A model generated the notes under the pieces. That model had not been told where the DNA came from, did no database searches, and was given only the letters and a program-made list of their open reading frames with translations. 64,000 bases of DNA from [Clostridium] aerotolerans DSM 5434 (GTDB taxonomy: Bacteria > Bacillota > Clostridia > Lachnospirales > Lachnospiraceae), in contig NZ_JHWJ01000001.1 in the NCBI RefSeq assembly GCF_000687555.1, positions 372,001-436,000 of the forward strand, in the 5' to 3' direction. Shown piece after piece: positions 8,485 to 17,223 of the stretch. Each line of letters starts with the position of its first letter. The stretch's first letter is position 1. Made by a program: the position numbers and the translations under genes.

Positions 8485-9012
8485 ATGAATCAATCTGAAC
8501 TATTTCTGGTATCACCGTCCGAAGAATATAAGGATAAAATCCTGGAATTCAAAGAAGAGTTTTTTGAAAGCGGTGATACCTTATATGGCACAGAGAATTT
8601 GCAGTCAACGAGTCATATTGAGGAATGGCTTTTAAAAGTACATAATAATCAAAGGGAAGAAACAGTAGAACCAGGAAAAGCCCCCTCTTATGAGTTCATG
8701 GCTATAAGAGAATGTGATGGAAAGTTAATTGGAATGATAAATGTTAGGTATAATCTAAAAAAAGAGATGTATTTATATTATGGAAATATCGGGTATTGTG
8801 TCCGAAAATCAGAACGAAAAAAAGGTTATGACGCTGAAATGTTAAGGCTGGCATTGCTTGAAGCCAGAAAAATCGGTTTAGATAAGGTTCTTCTAACCGT
8901 CGATAGTGATAACTTAGCCTCCATTGCAACAATGAAAAAGAATGGTGCAATATTGGAAAATGAAGTGCCTTACAATGGGAAAATCACACACCGATACTGG
9001 ATTAAATGTTAA
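8485..9012 (+). CDS. GNAT family N-acetyltransferase
   Basis: I place the start at the ATG at 8485 because GGAGG lies 11 bases upstream; an in-frame ATG at 8452 has no ribosome site. The protein is then 175 residues. The GNAT fold shows as the substrate-side strand MAIRECDGKLIGMINVRYN and the acetyl-CoA loop region VRKSERKKGYDAEMLRLAL. The final strands are KVLLTVDSDNLASIATMKKNGA. The Q/RxxGxG/A loop reads RKSERKKGYDA, which is a common variant. Relatives modify small molecules, antibiotics or peptides. The substrate cannot be assigned, and neighbours do not help. Confidence 0.8.
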   Translation: MNQSELFLVSPSEEYKDKILEFKEEFFESGDTLYGTENLQSTSHIEEWLLKVHNNQREETVEPGKAPSYEFMAIRECDGKLIGMINVRYNLKKEMYLYYGNIGYCVRKSERKKGYDAEMLRLALLEARKIGLDKVLLTVDSDNLASIATMKKNGAILENEVPYNGKITHRYWIKC

Positions 9013-9032
9013 TTTTCTAAAACGGAGAGTCT

Positions 9033-10487
9033 ATGAAAAAAATTATTATTCTTATAATGACAGCACTTATTCTTTTCTCAAAATTCCCAATCACAAGTTA
9101 TGCATTATCAGACTCTGAATCAGATTCCATACAAACATTGCTCAATGATGCCTGTCGTATATCCGGTGTTCCGGGAATGTCAATGACAATACTGGAAGAT
9201 GATGACGTATTGTATTTTTCATCCGGGTACGCGGATCGTGAAAAGAAGTTACTGGCCAGTGAAAATACTCTATATGAGCTTGCTTCGGTCAGCAAAGCCT
9301 TTACTGGTATGGGGATCTTGCTGATGGAAGAAAAAGGGCTGCTGTCAATGAACGATTCTATTCAGAAGTATTTGCCTTGGTTCACGTTAAAGTATCAGGG
9401 GAAGCCCGTTGATATGCAAAATATTACACTCAATAACTTTCTGCACCATACCAGCGGTTTAACGAATAGCGGTCACAGTCAATACATTCCACAAGGAAAC
9501 ACGCCGGATATGCTGCGTAAAACAGTAGAAATGCTTTCAGGAACTGAGTTGTCATTTTCTCCTGGGGAGCAGTGTCGTTATGGAACTGTTAATTATGACG
9601 TGTTGGGACTGGTTATGGAAACCGTTTCGGGTCAGAGCTACGAAGATTACATGAAAGAACAAGTGCTTCAACCATTAGGGTTACATCAGACATATGTTTA
9701 TAAGGCAGAGGCCGAAGCCAACGGAGAATTGGCACAGGGCTACCGTTCCTCATTCTTCATGACAGTTCCATACAATGCGCCGGATTTTGCAGGAAATAAG
9801 CCAGCGGGATATATCATTTCCTGCACCAAAGATATGGCACGATGGATGAACATACAGATGGGAGCGGTTCAGGATATACCCGAAGTATTTCATAAGGTCA
9901 TTAAAAAATCCCATCAAGGAAATCTGTCAGTCACGGACGCCAACGGCATGTTTTATGGGGCGGGGTGGTATGTAAATTCCGACCAATCATATTTGGAACA
10001 CCCGGGAGGCAACCCCAATTTCTCCACGAAAGTGTTACTCTTGCCAAAGAAAAACATCGCCATATGCCTGTTGACCAATGGTGTAAATACGAACACTGAT
10101 CTTGTGATGCAAGTTGAAGAAATATTAGAGGGCAATCAGCCTCAATCCTATAAAATCAGCAGCTCACAGTTACTTGATATCGCTTTGTCATCAGCCACAA
10201 TTATATGCTGTCTGTTTGCCGGCCTGTTCTTCCTTTTAGGATTGCATAGAAAGAATAGGTACTATCGTCAGAAAATGACAAAAAAGGGCCGAATAACAAC
10301 CGCTTGCTGTCTGGTAATTACTATACTAATTTGGGTCATTCCCTTACTAATCGGAAATAGATGGTCGATAATACTTGTCTGGCAGACGTATAGTATTCTT
10401 ACAGCAATCCTATCACTGGCGTTGTTAACCACATGTATTACATGGTATTTATATATTGCAAACACTACCCGTTTAAAAGACGATTAA
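9033..10487 (+). CDS. Serine hydrolase of the beta-lactamase/PBP4* family, membrane-anchored
   Basis: This 484-residue protein has a signal peptide (1-25) and a class C beta-lactamase-like domain (about 30-365). Three or four C-terminal membrane segments follow (about 385-475). The nucleophile motif is S85-V-S-K88. The third motif is H323-P-G325 in LEHPGGN. The second motif, normally YSN, reads Y183-G-T185, so the usual Asn is replaced. Family members include D-aminopeptidases, esterases and peptidoglycan-active or self-protection hydrolases. True beta-lactamase activity is unlikely to be safely inferred. It follows the GNAT gene by 20 bases with its own ribosome site and may be co-transcribed. 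Confidence 0.85.
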   Translation: MKKIIILIMTALILFSKFPITSYALSDSESDSIQTLLNDACRISGVPGMSMTILEDDDVLYFSSGYADREKKLLASENTLYELASVSKAFTGMGILLMEEKGLLSMNDSIQKYLPWFTLKYQGKPVDMQNITLNNFLHHTSGLTNSGHSQYIPQGNTPDMLRKTVEMLSGTELSFSPGEQCRYGTVNYDVLGLVMETVSGQSYEDYMKEQVLQPLGLHQTYVYKAEAEANGELAQGYRSSFFMTVPYNAPDFAGNKPAGYIISCTKDMARWMNIQMGAVQDIPEVFHKVIKKSHQGNLSVTDANGMFYGAGWYVNSDQSYLEHPGGNPNFSTKVLLLPKKNIAICLLTNGVNTNTDLVMQVEEILEGNQPQSYKISSSQLLDIALSSATIICCLFAGLFFLLGLHRKNRYYRQKMTKKGRITTACCLVITILIWVIPLLIGNRWSIILVWQTYSILTAILSLALLTTCITWYLYIANTTRLKDD

Positions 10488-10526
10488 CCGTAACCATCTA
10501 CAAATAATCCTGGGGGGAGGAAGTAT

Positions 10527-11048
10527 ATGGAACAAGATACTTTTGTATCAATTATAAAAGAACAGACTTACAGGGCGTTGTGGGAAGTGAAAAATGTGAT
10601 AAACAGTGTTCCAGATGAATTATGGAATAAATGTTATTGCGACATGCCCTGTTGGAAGCACATATACCATATGCTTTTTTCCCTAAGCCGTTGGTTCATC
10701 AATCCACGGGATAATTCTTTCCTGCCACCGAAGTTTCATGTAAAAGATCTTAATAATCTGGATGTTGTATCCACGAAACAGCTTTCGAGATTCGATATAG
10801 ATTCTTTTTACGAGGAAATAGAAGTCAGGATTCATAAATACTTAGATCAATTATCAGATGACCAATTATTAGAATATCCGCCGAATTGTGAATATAACAG
10901 ATTTACTTTAATATTAGCGCAGCACCGCCATCTTCATACACATATGGGCGTAATTATGGGATTTGTAATAGGTGATGCCAAGCTATGGCCAAGAGTACTG
11001 GGGCTTGAAACTCCTTTTCCCACAGAATCTTATAGTAAATATTTTTAG
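10527..11048 (+). CDS. DinB-like (four-helix bundle) protein
   Basis: This 173-residue protein resembles the DinB/YfiT superfamily of metal-binding helical bundles. His45 and His48 (WKHIYHML) and the late cluster QHRHLHTHMG provide the expected metal-ligand histidines. In other bacteria, members act as bacillithiol- or mycothiol-dependent transferases or have no known role. The ATG is preceded by a strong GGGGGGAGGAAG site. It stands in a run of unrelated single genes, consistent with accessory DNA. Confidence 0.7.
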   Translation: MEQDTFVSIIKEQTYRALWEVKNVINSVPDELWNKCYCDMPCWKHIYHMLFSLSRWFINPRDNSFLPPKFHVKDLNNLDVVSTKQLSRFDIDSFYEEIEVRIHKYLDQLSDDQLLEYPPNCEYNRFTLILAQHRHLHTHMGVIMGFVIGDAKLWPRVLGLETPFPTESYSKYF

Positions 11049-11129
11049 ATATAGAAATTTGACTGTACGGGGAAATAATGGTATTCTGAATCAATCATAG
11101 AACTAAAATGTAATAAGGGGGAAAATATA

Positions 11130-11828
11130 GTGAACAAGCAGTTAGAATTAGTGGCGGCATCTTATGATAAAGGCATTGAACTGGGGAGAAAAGGCATAGA
11201 CTCTTATGAGAATTTCCCGGAATACATAACAAAAGATCCTGAATATGAACTGTTTTTAAAAATGAGACAAGAAGTAGGTCTCTCAGACAGCAGCCGTACG
11301 GAAATCGTTGAATTTTTATCTCCGTCCAGCAAAATGAATTTTATTGATCTTGGCTGTTGCCTGAATTTTTTGTATGGTGGATATAAAGATTGACCCTCCA
11401 CGTATCATGGGGTAGATATAAGCAGTAAGACTATTGAATTATTGCAGGAGCTTACTGAAAAGAAACAATTATCAGCAGGTTCCTTTCAATGCTGCAGCAT
11501 GCATCAAACTCCATTTGAAACAAGCTTTTTTGATATTGGAGCGTGTATTGGCTCCCTGGAGTACTTTGAAAAAGATTTTGTGGAAAAAGTGATTTTGGAG
11601 GCGCACCGGATTATAAAGGCTGACGGAAAATTCGTTCTTGACGTTCCAGACTTAGGGTCTCCTGAATTCTCAATTACCAAGAAGATTGAAGCGTATTTAG
11701 GCAGAGAAGATAAGTATGATTTATCACCAGAAGAATTTGAACATTTAATCGTGGATTATTTTAAAATAGAGAAAAAAGAAAAAGTTGGTCCAATGATTCA
11801 ATATTTCTTAACATGTAGGAACAAATAG
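11130..11828 (+). pseudogene. SAM-dependent methyltransferase interrupted by in-frame TGA
   Basis: One reading frame runs from a GTG at 11130 to TAG at 11828, broken only by TGA at 11391-11393. The upstream part (87 codons) ends just after the SAM-binding strand NFIDLGCCLNFLYGGYKD. The downstream part resumes in the same frame with PSTYHGVDISSKTIELLQ, the next strand of the class I fold. It continues through GACIGSLEYFEKDFVEKVILEAHRIIKADGKFVLDVPD. A single TGG to TGA change (Trp) would explain it. It could be a recent pseudogene or a sequencing error. Translational readthrough is less likely because no stimulatory structure is evident. Confidence 0.75.
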
Positions 11829-11838
11829 AAGTAAATAA

Positions 11839-11873
11839 AAAAGACTATCAGCTAACGTGTTAGCCCATAGTTT
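11839..11873 (-). terminator. Hairpin terminator (bidirectional, better on minus strand)
   Basis: ACTAT/ATAGT and GCTAA/TTAGC form a stem that is followed by a T-run on the minus strand. It lies between the interrupted methyltransferase and cspA. A second hairpin (GTCAGCAAGG/CCCTGCTGAC, about 11911-11944) lies closer to cspA. Confidence 0.55.
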
Positions 11874-12070
11874 ATATTATTATACCATTCATATGTTGTT
11901 TTTAGGTTGAGTCAGCAAGGAATATGAATATAAACCCTGCTGACTTAGCTGTAATTATTAACATTGCTCTGACTATTTAATAATCAGTCTTGAAACATAT
12001 TCACTTTATCAATTTGGTATTTTGAACAAGATAAATAAGTTAGATGTGATGGATTAAAATAGGTGAGAGA

Positions 12071-12271
12071 TTATGCGATGTGAACATTAACAGCCTGAAG
12101 ACCACGATTGCCCTGGGTAGTTTCAAATACAACTGACTGACCATCTTCTAAAGACTTAAAACCTTCCATAGCGAGACCAGAGAAATGAACGAATACATCG
12201 TTTCCTTCTTCATCACAGATAAAGCCGAATCCCTTTTGTGCGTTAAACCATTTAACTGTACCTTTTTTCAT
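12071..12271 (-). CDS. cspA: Cold-shock protein (CspA/CspB family)
   Basis: This 66-residue single cold-shock domain carries both RNA-binding motifs: KGFGFI (RNP1) and VFVHF (RNP2). The N-terminus is [12 protein letters not shown]. Such proteins bind single-stranded RNA and DNA and melt secondary structure in the cold. The ribosome site AAGGAGG precedes the ATG. A long 5' leader of about 150 bases with a large hairpin is typical of thermo-regulated csp genes. Confidence 0.95.
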   Translation of the reverse strand: MKKGTVKWFNAQKGFGFICDEEGNDVFVHFSGLAMEGFKSLEDGQSVVFETTQGNRGLQAVNVHIA

Positions 12272-12320
12272 AAAAGATACCTCCTTAAAATTATAATGTA
12301 TTTCTGCGAAGATAAAAAAA

Positions 12321-12371
12321 TCGCATATACTTGTAAATCATCAATAAATAATGACTTACAAATATATGCGA
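12321..12371 (-). promoter_or_regulatory. Long hairpin in the cspA 5' leader
   Basis: TCGCATATA (12321-12329) pairs perfectly with TATATGCGA (12363-12371). The inner parts TTGTAA..CAT and ATG..TTACAA pair as well. On the minus strand this lies upstream of the cspA ribosome site and could be a temperature-sensitive leader element. Confidence 0.45.
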
Positions 12372-12437
12372 AATCAAAACTTTATTTAAAATACAATTGG
12401 ATTATATCATAATGTACAATAAAAGTCAATCGGTTAA

Positions 12438-13055
12438 TTATAAGAAAAACCACCAGACCGCCGAGGCTAATACAGCGCCAACAATACAACAGTTAAAATC
12501 GTTCATCGTATCCACCAGTCCGGCTGGCTGAATTGCCTTTTCTGATAAGTGAATATTAGACACATGGTTTTTATTTATATGAAATTTCTGCCATCGTTGA
12601 GCATTTCCGTGAAGGATACAGTCGCTTACATATTCCAGTACCTCCCAAAAGACGTGAAGTGTGATGGAAAAGTTAAATCCAAATAAAATAACAAGTATTT
12701 TTGTTATATCAGACCCGGCACGAATCGTGGCGATCCCAAAGCCTACGAATGCTGCTCCGGAGAGAAAATGAGTGATGCGGTCCCACCAGCTGAATCTGTC
12801 ATAATAACCTAAGGAGCCACCAAGATATAAGGTCATAAACAGGATGACCAGATAAATAAGTATGCTGAACGAATCAATTTCCACACGTAAGATAAAATGA
12901 ATCAGTGCAGGCAGGAAGGTCATAGCAAACACAAGGAGAGCCGATTTCATGAATCTGGCTTCTCGTTTTACCCCATGATATACGGCTAAAGCAAGTAAAA
13001 AACAACGAAAAATAATTTGTAAGAGATACATAATTTTCATATCATCACCTCGCAA
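12438..13055 (-). CDS. Multi-pass membrane protein, DUF2238/YjdF-like
   Basis: This 205-residue protein has about six hydrophobic segments. The block WWDRITHFLSGAAFVGFGI, then HVFWEVLEYVSDCILHG and PAGLVDTMNDFNCCIVGAV, resembles the conserved DxxxHxxxG, FWExxEy and DtmnD motifs of a YjdF/DUF2238-type membrane family. No function is established that I can name. It reads towards cspA with no close partner. The true start could be the internal ATG four codons in (MKIMYLL). Confidence 0.6.
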   Translation of the reverse strand: MRGDDMKIMYLLQIIFRCFLLALAVYHGVKREARFMKSALLVFAMTFLPALIHFILRVEIDSFSILIYLVILFMTLYLGGSLGYYDRFSWWDRITHFLSGAAFVGFGIATIRAGSDITKILVILFGFNFSITLHVFWEVLEYVSDCILHGNAQRWQKFHINKNHVSNIHLSEKAIQPAGLVDTMNDFNCCIVGAVLASAVWWFFL

Positions 13056-13177
13056 TTTAAGTATGTGCGATTAAAGAGAAAGTATGTAACTGCAAGTGAA
13101 ATTATATAAAATGAGTCAGATGCATACGATTCTATGATATATATGGTATAATCTTTGATTGAAAGGAGGTTTATTCG

Positions 13178-13666
13178 TTGAACGTAAAAAATGAGTTAAA
13201 GGAACTTGTTATTTTAGAAGGTTTTTCTGGAATCTCTTTTTTAATTTTGTATGTGATCTGGATTCGAAAATTTCATATCTCATTTTCAATGGTGGCCTTT
13301 TATCCTATTTTATGCTGTAGCATCATACTGATACAGGGAAGTGTATTTTGGGGTATCACTCTATGGAGAATCAATGGACGAGCCCTTGATATGGCGTCTG
13401 TAGCAAACATATACCGCTTGTTTCGCATCATTGACGGAGGTATATTAATCGCGTACATTGTAGTCCTCCTTGGTGCAGAAGTTACGGAAAAGAGGTTAAT
13501 ATTTGGCATAGCTGTTTACATCTTTTCCATTTTAGAATATATTAATTATTACTACGTCAGATTGTCTTATCCCCTTCCTGAATTTATGAGGCGATTGGTG
13601 AAAGTCAATTTTAGTAAATCCAGAATCGCCAGGCTGTTAGAACACTCAGCCAGGTTCAGGCGATAA
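13178..13666 (+). CDS. Hypothetical four-TM membrane protein
   Basis: This 162-residue protein begins at a TTG (13178), 8-9 bases after the very strong site GAAAGGAGGT, with TATAAT at about 13149. It has four hydrophobic helices: LVILEGFSGISFLILYVIW, the segment around ILCCSIILIQGSVFWGI, GGILIAYIVVLLGA and LIFGIAVYIFSILEYINYYYV. The tail is basic. I do not recognise the family. It is divergent from the 12438-13055 membrane gene. Confidence 0.65.
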   Translation: MNVKNELKELVILEGFSGISFLILYVIWIRKFHISFSMVAFYPILCCSIILIQGSVFWGITLWRINGRALDMASVANIYRLFRIIDGGILIAYIVVLLGAEVTEKRLIFGIAVYIFSILEYINYYYVRLSYPLPEFMRRLVKVNFSKSRIARLLEHSARFRR

Positions 13667-13737
13667 ACTACATAAGAAGATACTAGGGGATAAAACGTAG
13701 AATTTTACTTCAAAAGAGATGGCATAAGGAGGAAAAG

Positions 13738-14310
13738 GTGGCAAAATTATATTTTAAATATGGTGCAATGGGAAGTTCAAAGACAGCCAATGCGCTGATG
13801 ACCAGATACAATTTCATAGAAAAGGGGAAAAAGGCTTTACTGATAAAGCCAGATATCGAAACCCGTGATGATATTAAAAAGATCAAGTCAAGAGTAGGAC
13901 TTGAGGCTGAGTGCATCTTATTTTCCCAGCTTAAGGGCTTTGAACCGGAAGAAATAAAGGGATATGATGTAATCATAGTAGATGAAGCTCAATTTCTTAT
14001 GGAATCAGACATTGATTTTTTAGCATACATCGTTGACAACTATAATATCACCGTATTTTGTTATGGCCTTAGAACTGATTTTACTTCCCATCTCTTTCCA
14101 GGCTCCACTCGCCTCTTAGAGCTGGCTGATGAGGTGGAGGAATTAAAGACAGCCTGCTGGTGCGGCAATAATGCAATTATGAACGCCAGGCTCGATCAGA
14201 ATGGAAACATTCTTAGAAATGGGGAGCAGATACTTCTGGGAGCAAATGATAAGTATGTTTCTCTTTGCAGGAAGCATTATAATGAAAATAAAATAAGAGA
14301 AGATATATAA
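13738..14310 (+). CDS. tdk: Thymidine kinase
   Basis: This 190-residue TK1-type kinase would phosphorylate thymidine to dTMP in pyrimidine salvage. The P-loop is GAMGSSKT (residues 9-16), the Walker B-like motif is VIIVDEAQF, and the substrate-binding lasso shows as CYGLRTDF. The zinc-binding lobe is present with CWC and C-x2-H (LCRKHY), in slightly modified spacing. The start is a GTG at 13738 directly after AAGGAGGAAAAG. A terminator follows 27 bases after the stop, so it is a single-gene unit. Confidence 0.93.
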   Translation: MAKLYFKYGAMGSSKTANALMTRYNFIEKGKKALLIKPDIETRDDIKKIKSRVGLEAECILFSQLKGFEPEEIKGYDVIIVDEAQFLMESDIDFLAYIVDNYNITVFCYGLRTDFTSHLFPGSTRLLELADEVEELKTACWCGNNAIMNARLDQNGNILRNGEQILLGANDKYVSLCRKHYNENKIREDI

Positions 14311-14336
14311 AGATACTTTGAACTTGTTAGAGATGG

Positions 14337-14369
14337 ACCGGCAGAAAAATACGAATTCTGCCGGTTTTT
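14337..14369 (+). terminator. Terminator of tdk
   Basis: ACCGGCAGAA (14337-14346) pairs with TTCTGCCGGT (14356-14365), followed by T-residues. Its position also argues against any GntR start upstream of it. Confidence 0.85.
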
Positions 14370-14476
14370 ATAATATGTGTTCATTTATTAGAAAAAACTT
14401 ATTAAAACCTATAAAAAAGGTAAATGTTGACTTTAAACCAATAAATGGATACAATATATTTGTAAGGATGGTGGAC

Positions 14477-15103
14477 ATGGAAATAGTAAAAAAGGTACAG
14501 GCTAAGGAACATATCGCGGATATTTTAAGAAAAGAAATTCTTTTCAACCGATTTCACGACGGGGATGAGCTGGTACAGGAGATTGTTTCAGAACAGCTGG
14601 GAGTGTCAAGAATGCCTGTAAGAGAGGCGTTTCAGATCCTGGAGCTGGAGGGGTTTCTCATCAGACTGCCTAACCGCCATATGGTAGTGAAAGGAATTAC
14701 TGAAAAAAGTATTTATGAAATTTTTTTGTTCATTCACTCGATACAAGTTGGATTTATCAATGAGATGCTTTTAAAAAAAGAAAGCTGGTTTGGTAAATTT
14801 CAAGAAATGTTACAGATGTTTCTAAGAAAAGAGATTAATGAAGTCATGCTTCACAGCTTTTTTAGCGAAGAACTGGATAATGGGTATCTTCATCGCCTAC
14901 ACAACAATCTATTACAGATTTATATGACGTTTGTTTTATATGATCTAAATGTTTCCGGCGCTGAGGAATTAAACTTATGGGAAGATGTTGAAAAGGCAAT
15001 GTACCTAAAAGACAGGAATCAGGTTGAGAAACTGTTTGAGTCCTATTTTTTATATCTTGCAAAAGCAATGACAGAAAAGGTGTTGATAAATGAATCTAAA
15101 TAA
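14477..15103 (+). CDS. GntR family regulator (FadR/FCD type), first of a pair
   Basis: I chose the ATG at 14477 (209 residues) because AAGG and GGTGG precede it. Longer in-frame starts would run through the tdk terminator. The N-terminal winged helix (about 5-75) contains the GntR recognition segment SRMPVREAFQILELEGF. The C-terminal helical domain resembles FCD. However, the usual FH metal-ligand motif reads FFSEELDNGYLHRL, so the effector/metal site looks degenerate. Its 3' end overlaps the second GntR gene by 14 bases, implying translational coupling. The pair precedes a dicarboxylate cluster and may control it. Confidence 0.82.
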   Translation: MEIVKKVQAKEHIADILRKEILFNRFHDGDELVQEIVSEQLGVSRMPVREAFQILELEGFLIRLPNRHMVVKGITEKSIYEIFLFIHSIQVGFINEMLLKKESWFGKFQEMLQMFLRKEINEVMLHSFFSEELDNGYLHRLHNNLLQIYMTFVLYDLNVSGAEELNLWEDVEKAMYLKDRNQVEKLFESYFLYLAKAMTEKVLINESK

Positions 15104-15734
15104 AATAAAATTAATGCCTGCCAGAGAACAGGCGGCATCTACCTTGAGAAAAGCAATTTTAGCCAAAGAACTGGAGACAGGAGCAACCATCACTCTGGAT
15201 GAGATATCGAAACAGCTGGGCATATCCATTACCCCTGTAAGAGAAGCGTTTCAGATTCTTGCTGGTGAGGGGCTGATAAAATTACGGCCCAACAAAGGTG
15301 CCATGATTCTGGGAATCAATGAAAAAGACATCAGAGACCACTATGAAACACGACGTATACTGGAAAGTGAAATCATTTATAAAGTTTGTAAAAACAATTC
15401 GGATATAACAAAAGTATTGGAAGCGTTTGCCCATGCGCAGAAAGCATTAAAATCCAATGATTACAGCGAATATTCCAAATATAATCAGTCCTTCCATTAT
15501 GAGATATGGACTGCCGGCGGAAATGATAAGATAAGATCATTGCTTTCTTCCATGTGGAACGGATTATCCATGGGCAATAATGTGGGAGTAGAAGAGTATG
15601 CCCAGATTTCCATGAGAGAGCATACACAGATTGTGGAAGCTCTGAAAAGTAGAGATGCAGAGCTGTCTAAAAGACTAATGAGTGAACATATTATGAGGAG
15701 TATGGAAAACATGCTGACTCATTATAAAATATAA
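15090..15734 (+). CDS. GntR family regulator (FadR/FCD type), second of a pair
   Basis: This 214-residue regulator has a winged helix with SITPVREAFQILAGEGL and an FCD effector domain. The domain's metal-ligand histidines look intact: FHYEIW, REHTQIVEAL and SEHI. It shares strong similarity with its upstream neighbour in the helix-turn-helix, suggesting an old duplication. FCD regulators respond to carboxylates, which fits the downstream fumarase/tartrate dehydratase and CitMHS transporter. A heterodimer of the two is possible but speculative. Confidence 0.85.
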   Translation: MNLNKIKLMPAREQAASTLRKAILAKELETGATITLDEISKQLGISITPVREAFQILAGEGLIKLRPNKGAMILGINEKDIRDHYETRRILESEIIYKVCKNNSDITKVLEAFAHAQKALKSNDYSEYSKYNQSFHYEIWTAGGNDKIRSLLSSMWNGLSMGNNVGVEEYAQISMREHTQIVEALKSRDAELSKRLMSEHIMRSMENMLTHYKI

Positions 15735-15840
15735 TAACCTTGAAATATAAGGATACCTGGATTAGATACTTCTATGAAAGGTTTCTTTTTTTTGCTATTT
15801 TACATAACAATTCGGAAATGTTCTGTGAAAAACAGCTAAA

Positions 15841-15990
15841 ATGTATAAAAATATTGACAAGATGGAGTTAAAGGAAGATTCTACCAATCATCTGCTGATG
15901 CATGCCATTGGGGCCAATGTATCCGGGCAGATCGGATCTGTGGTAGCCGGAGGCGTCATCTTAAACCTTATGGCCCAGTATTTAAGTTAG
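15841..15990 (+). pseudogene. C-terminal remnant of a Na+-pumping decarboxylase beta subunit (OadB/GcdB-like)
   Basis: A 49-codon frame from ATG 15841 to TAG 15990 includes TNHLLMHAIGANVSGQIGS and ends in a hydrophobic helix. This matches the extreme C-terminus of membrane beta subunits of oxaloacetate, glutaconyl-CoA and methylmalonyl-CoA decarboxylases, which are normally over 350 residues. A stop lies right before the ATG, and no further homologous sequence is visible upstream. I therefore read it as a deletion remnant. Confidence 0.6.
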
Positions 15991-16003
15991 GAGGGATTAT
16001 AGT

Positions 16004-16117
16004 TTGGAAAATTTTATAATAACCCTGGAAATTATGGGAAAAGGAATGGCAGCAATCTTTGTTGTCCTTGGTCTTCTGGCTCTGATCACTGTATTGCTGA
16101 ATAAGATTTTTAAATAA
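16004..16117 (+). CDS. Small membrane protein, OadG-like (decarboxylase gamma subunit)
   Basis: A TTG start at 16004, after TAGGAGGGATTATAG, opens a 37-residue protein with one transmembrane helix (AAIFVVLGLLALITVLL). The start MENFIITLEIMGKGM resembles the short gamma subunit of sodium-pumping decarboxylases. It directly follows the beta-subunit remnant, in the order found in such operons in part. With no alpha or intact beta subunit here, it is probably a relic, though it may still be expressed. Confidence 0.45.
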   Translation: MENFIITLEIMGKGMAAIFVVLGLLALITVLLNKIFK

Positions 16118-16323
16118 TTTGTATAAAATGCACAAAGTATACAGCTGAAAATCATATATTAATACTATTGTACATAAATTAAATTCATTATAAGATGTTA
16201 TTACAAATTGGATACAATATAAAATATTAAATATATTATATCAAAATAATTTCTGCCAAGAATCACACGTGTTTGTTTTTCAAGTTTTAAAAGGTCTATT
16301 TTTACTAAAAGGAGGACATTATT

Positions 16324-17223
16324 ATGGCAAAACAGGAGTCACTGGAGCTGTTAAAAAACCGGATTGCAGGTTTTGTTGATCTTGTGGGAAAGAAACTTCC
16401 CGAAGATGTAACAGTAAAATTGAAGGAACTCAAAGACGAAGAAGAGATGCCTATGGCTAAGATGATTTATGAAGCCATGGAGAAGAATCAAAAGCAGGCG
16501 TGGGAATTAAACCGACCGTCCTGCCAGGATACAGGATTGATTCAGATGTTTGTAAGGGTGGGTACTAGCTTCCCTTATGCAGATGAATTAAAGGTGATTC
16601 TTAAAGAAGCGGTTGCTAAAGCTACTAAAGAAGCTCCGCTGCGTCATAACACGGTAGAAACCTTTGATGAAGTGAATACCGGAACAAACGTGGGAACAGA
16701 TTCTCCGTGGATTTACTGGGATATCTTACCAGGAAGTGATAAATTAGAGCTAGATGTCTATATGGCTGGTGGCGGCTGTTCCCTTCCAGGCCAGGGTAAG
16801 ACCCTTATGCCAGGAGAAGGCTATGAAGGAGTTGTGAAATTTGTTCTTGATGTGATGACCTCCTATGGGCTGAACGCTTGCCCACCCCTTTTAGTGGGAA
16901 TTGGTATTGGTACTTCTATTGATTCAGCTGCTTATATGGCAAAAAAAGCTCTGATGCGCCCGGTTGGAAGCCACAATGAGAATCCAAAAGCTGCAGAATT
17001 GGAAGATGAGCTTGTAAAGGCTATTGACTCTATTGGTCTGGGACCTCAGGGACTTACAGGAACAAAATCAGTTATGGGCGTGAATATTGTAAACTCCGCC
17101 CGCCACCCATCAGTTTTATCCTGTGCAGTTAATCTTGGCTGCTGGGCTCACCGCAGAGGAACAATTGTATTTAACAGTGATTTAAGCTATGATTCAGTTA
17201 CACATAAGGAGGTACAATTATGA
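16324..17223 (+). CDS. fumA: Class I fumarate hydratase / L-tartrate dehydratase, alpha subunit
   Basis: This 299-residue protein is the iron-sulfur half of a heteromeric class I hydro-lyase (fumarase or TtdA). Cysteines suited to the [4Fe-4S] cluster appear in RPSCQDTG (Cys67), [10 protein letters not shown] and SCAVNLGC. The start follows AAAAGGAGGACATT. Its stop overlaps the start of the beta subunit (ATGA), a clear sign of coupled translation. Fumarase and L-tartrate dehydratase cannot be told apart from the motifs alone. The adjacent citrate/dicarboxylate transporter and decarboxylase relics keep the tartrate option open. Confidence 0.88.
   Translation: MAKQESLELLKNRIAGFVDLVGKKLPEDVTVKLKELKDEEEMPMAKMIYEAMEKNQKQAWELNRPSCQDTGLIQMFVRVGTSFPYADELKVILKEAVAKATKEAPLRHNTVETFDEVNTGTNVGTDSPWIYWDILPGSDKLELDVYMAGGGCSLPGQGKTLMPGEGYEGVVKFVLDVMTSYGLNACPPLLVGIGIGTSIDSAAYMAKKALMRPVGSHNENPKAAELEDELVKAIDSIGLGPQGLTGTKSVMGVNIVNSARHPSVLSCAVNLGCWAHRRGTIVFNSDLSYDSVTHKEVQL

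Noticed and set aside
14318-14476. N-terminal extension of the first GntR gene
   Set aside because: The extension runs through the tdk terminator hairpin and has no ribosome site; the start at 14477 is better supported.
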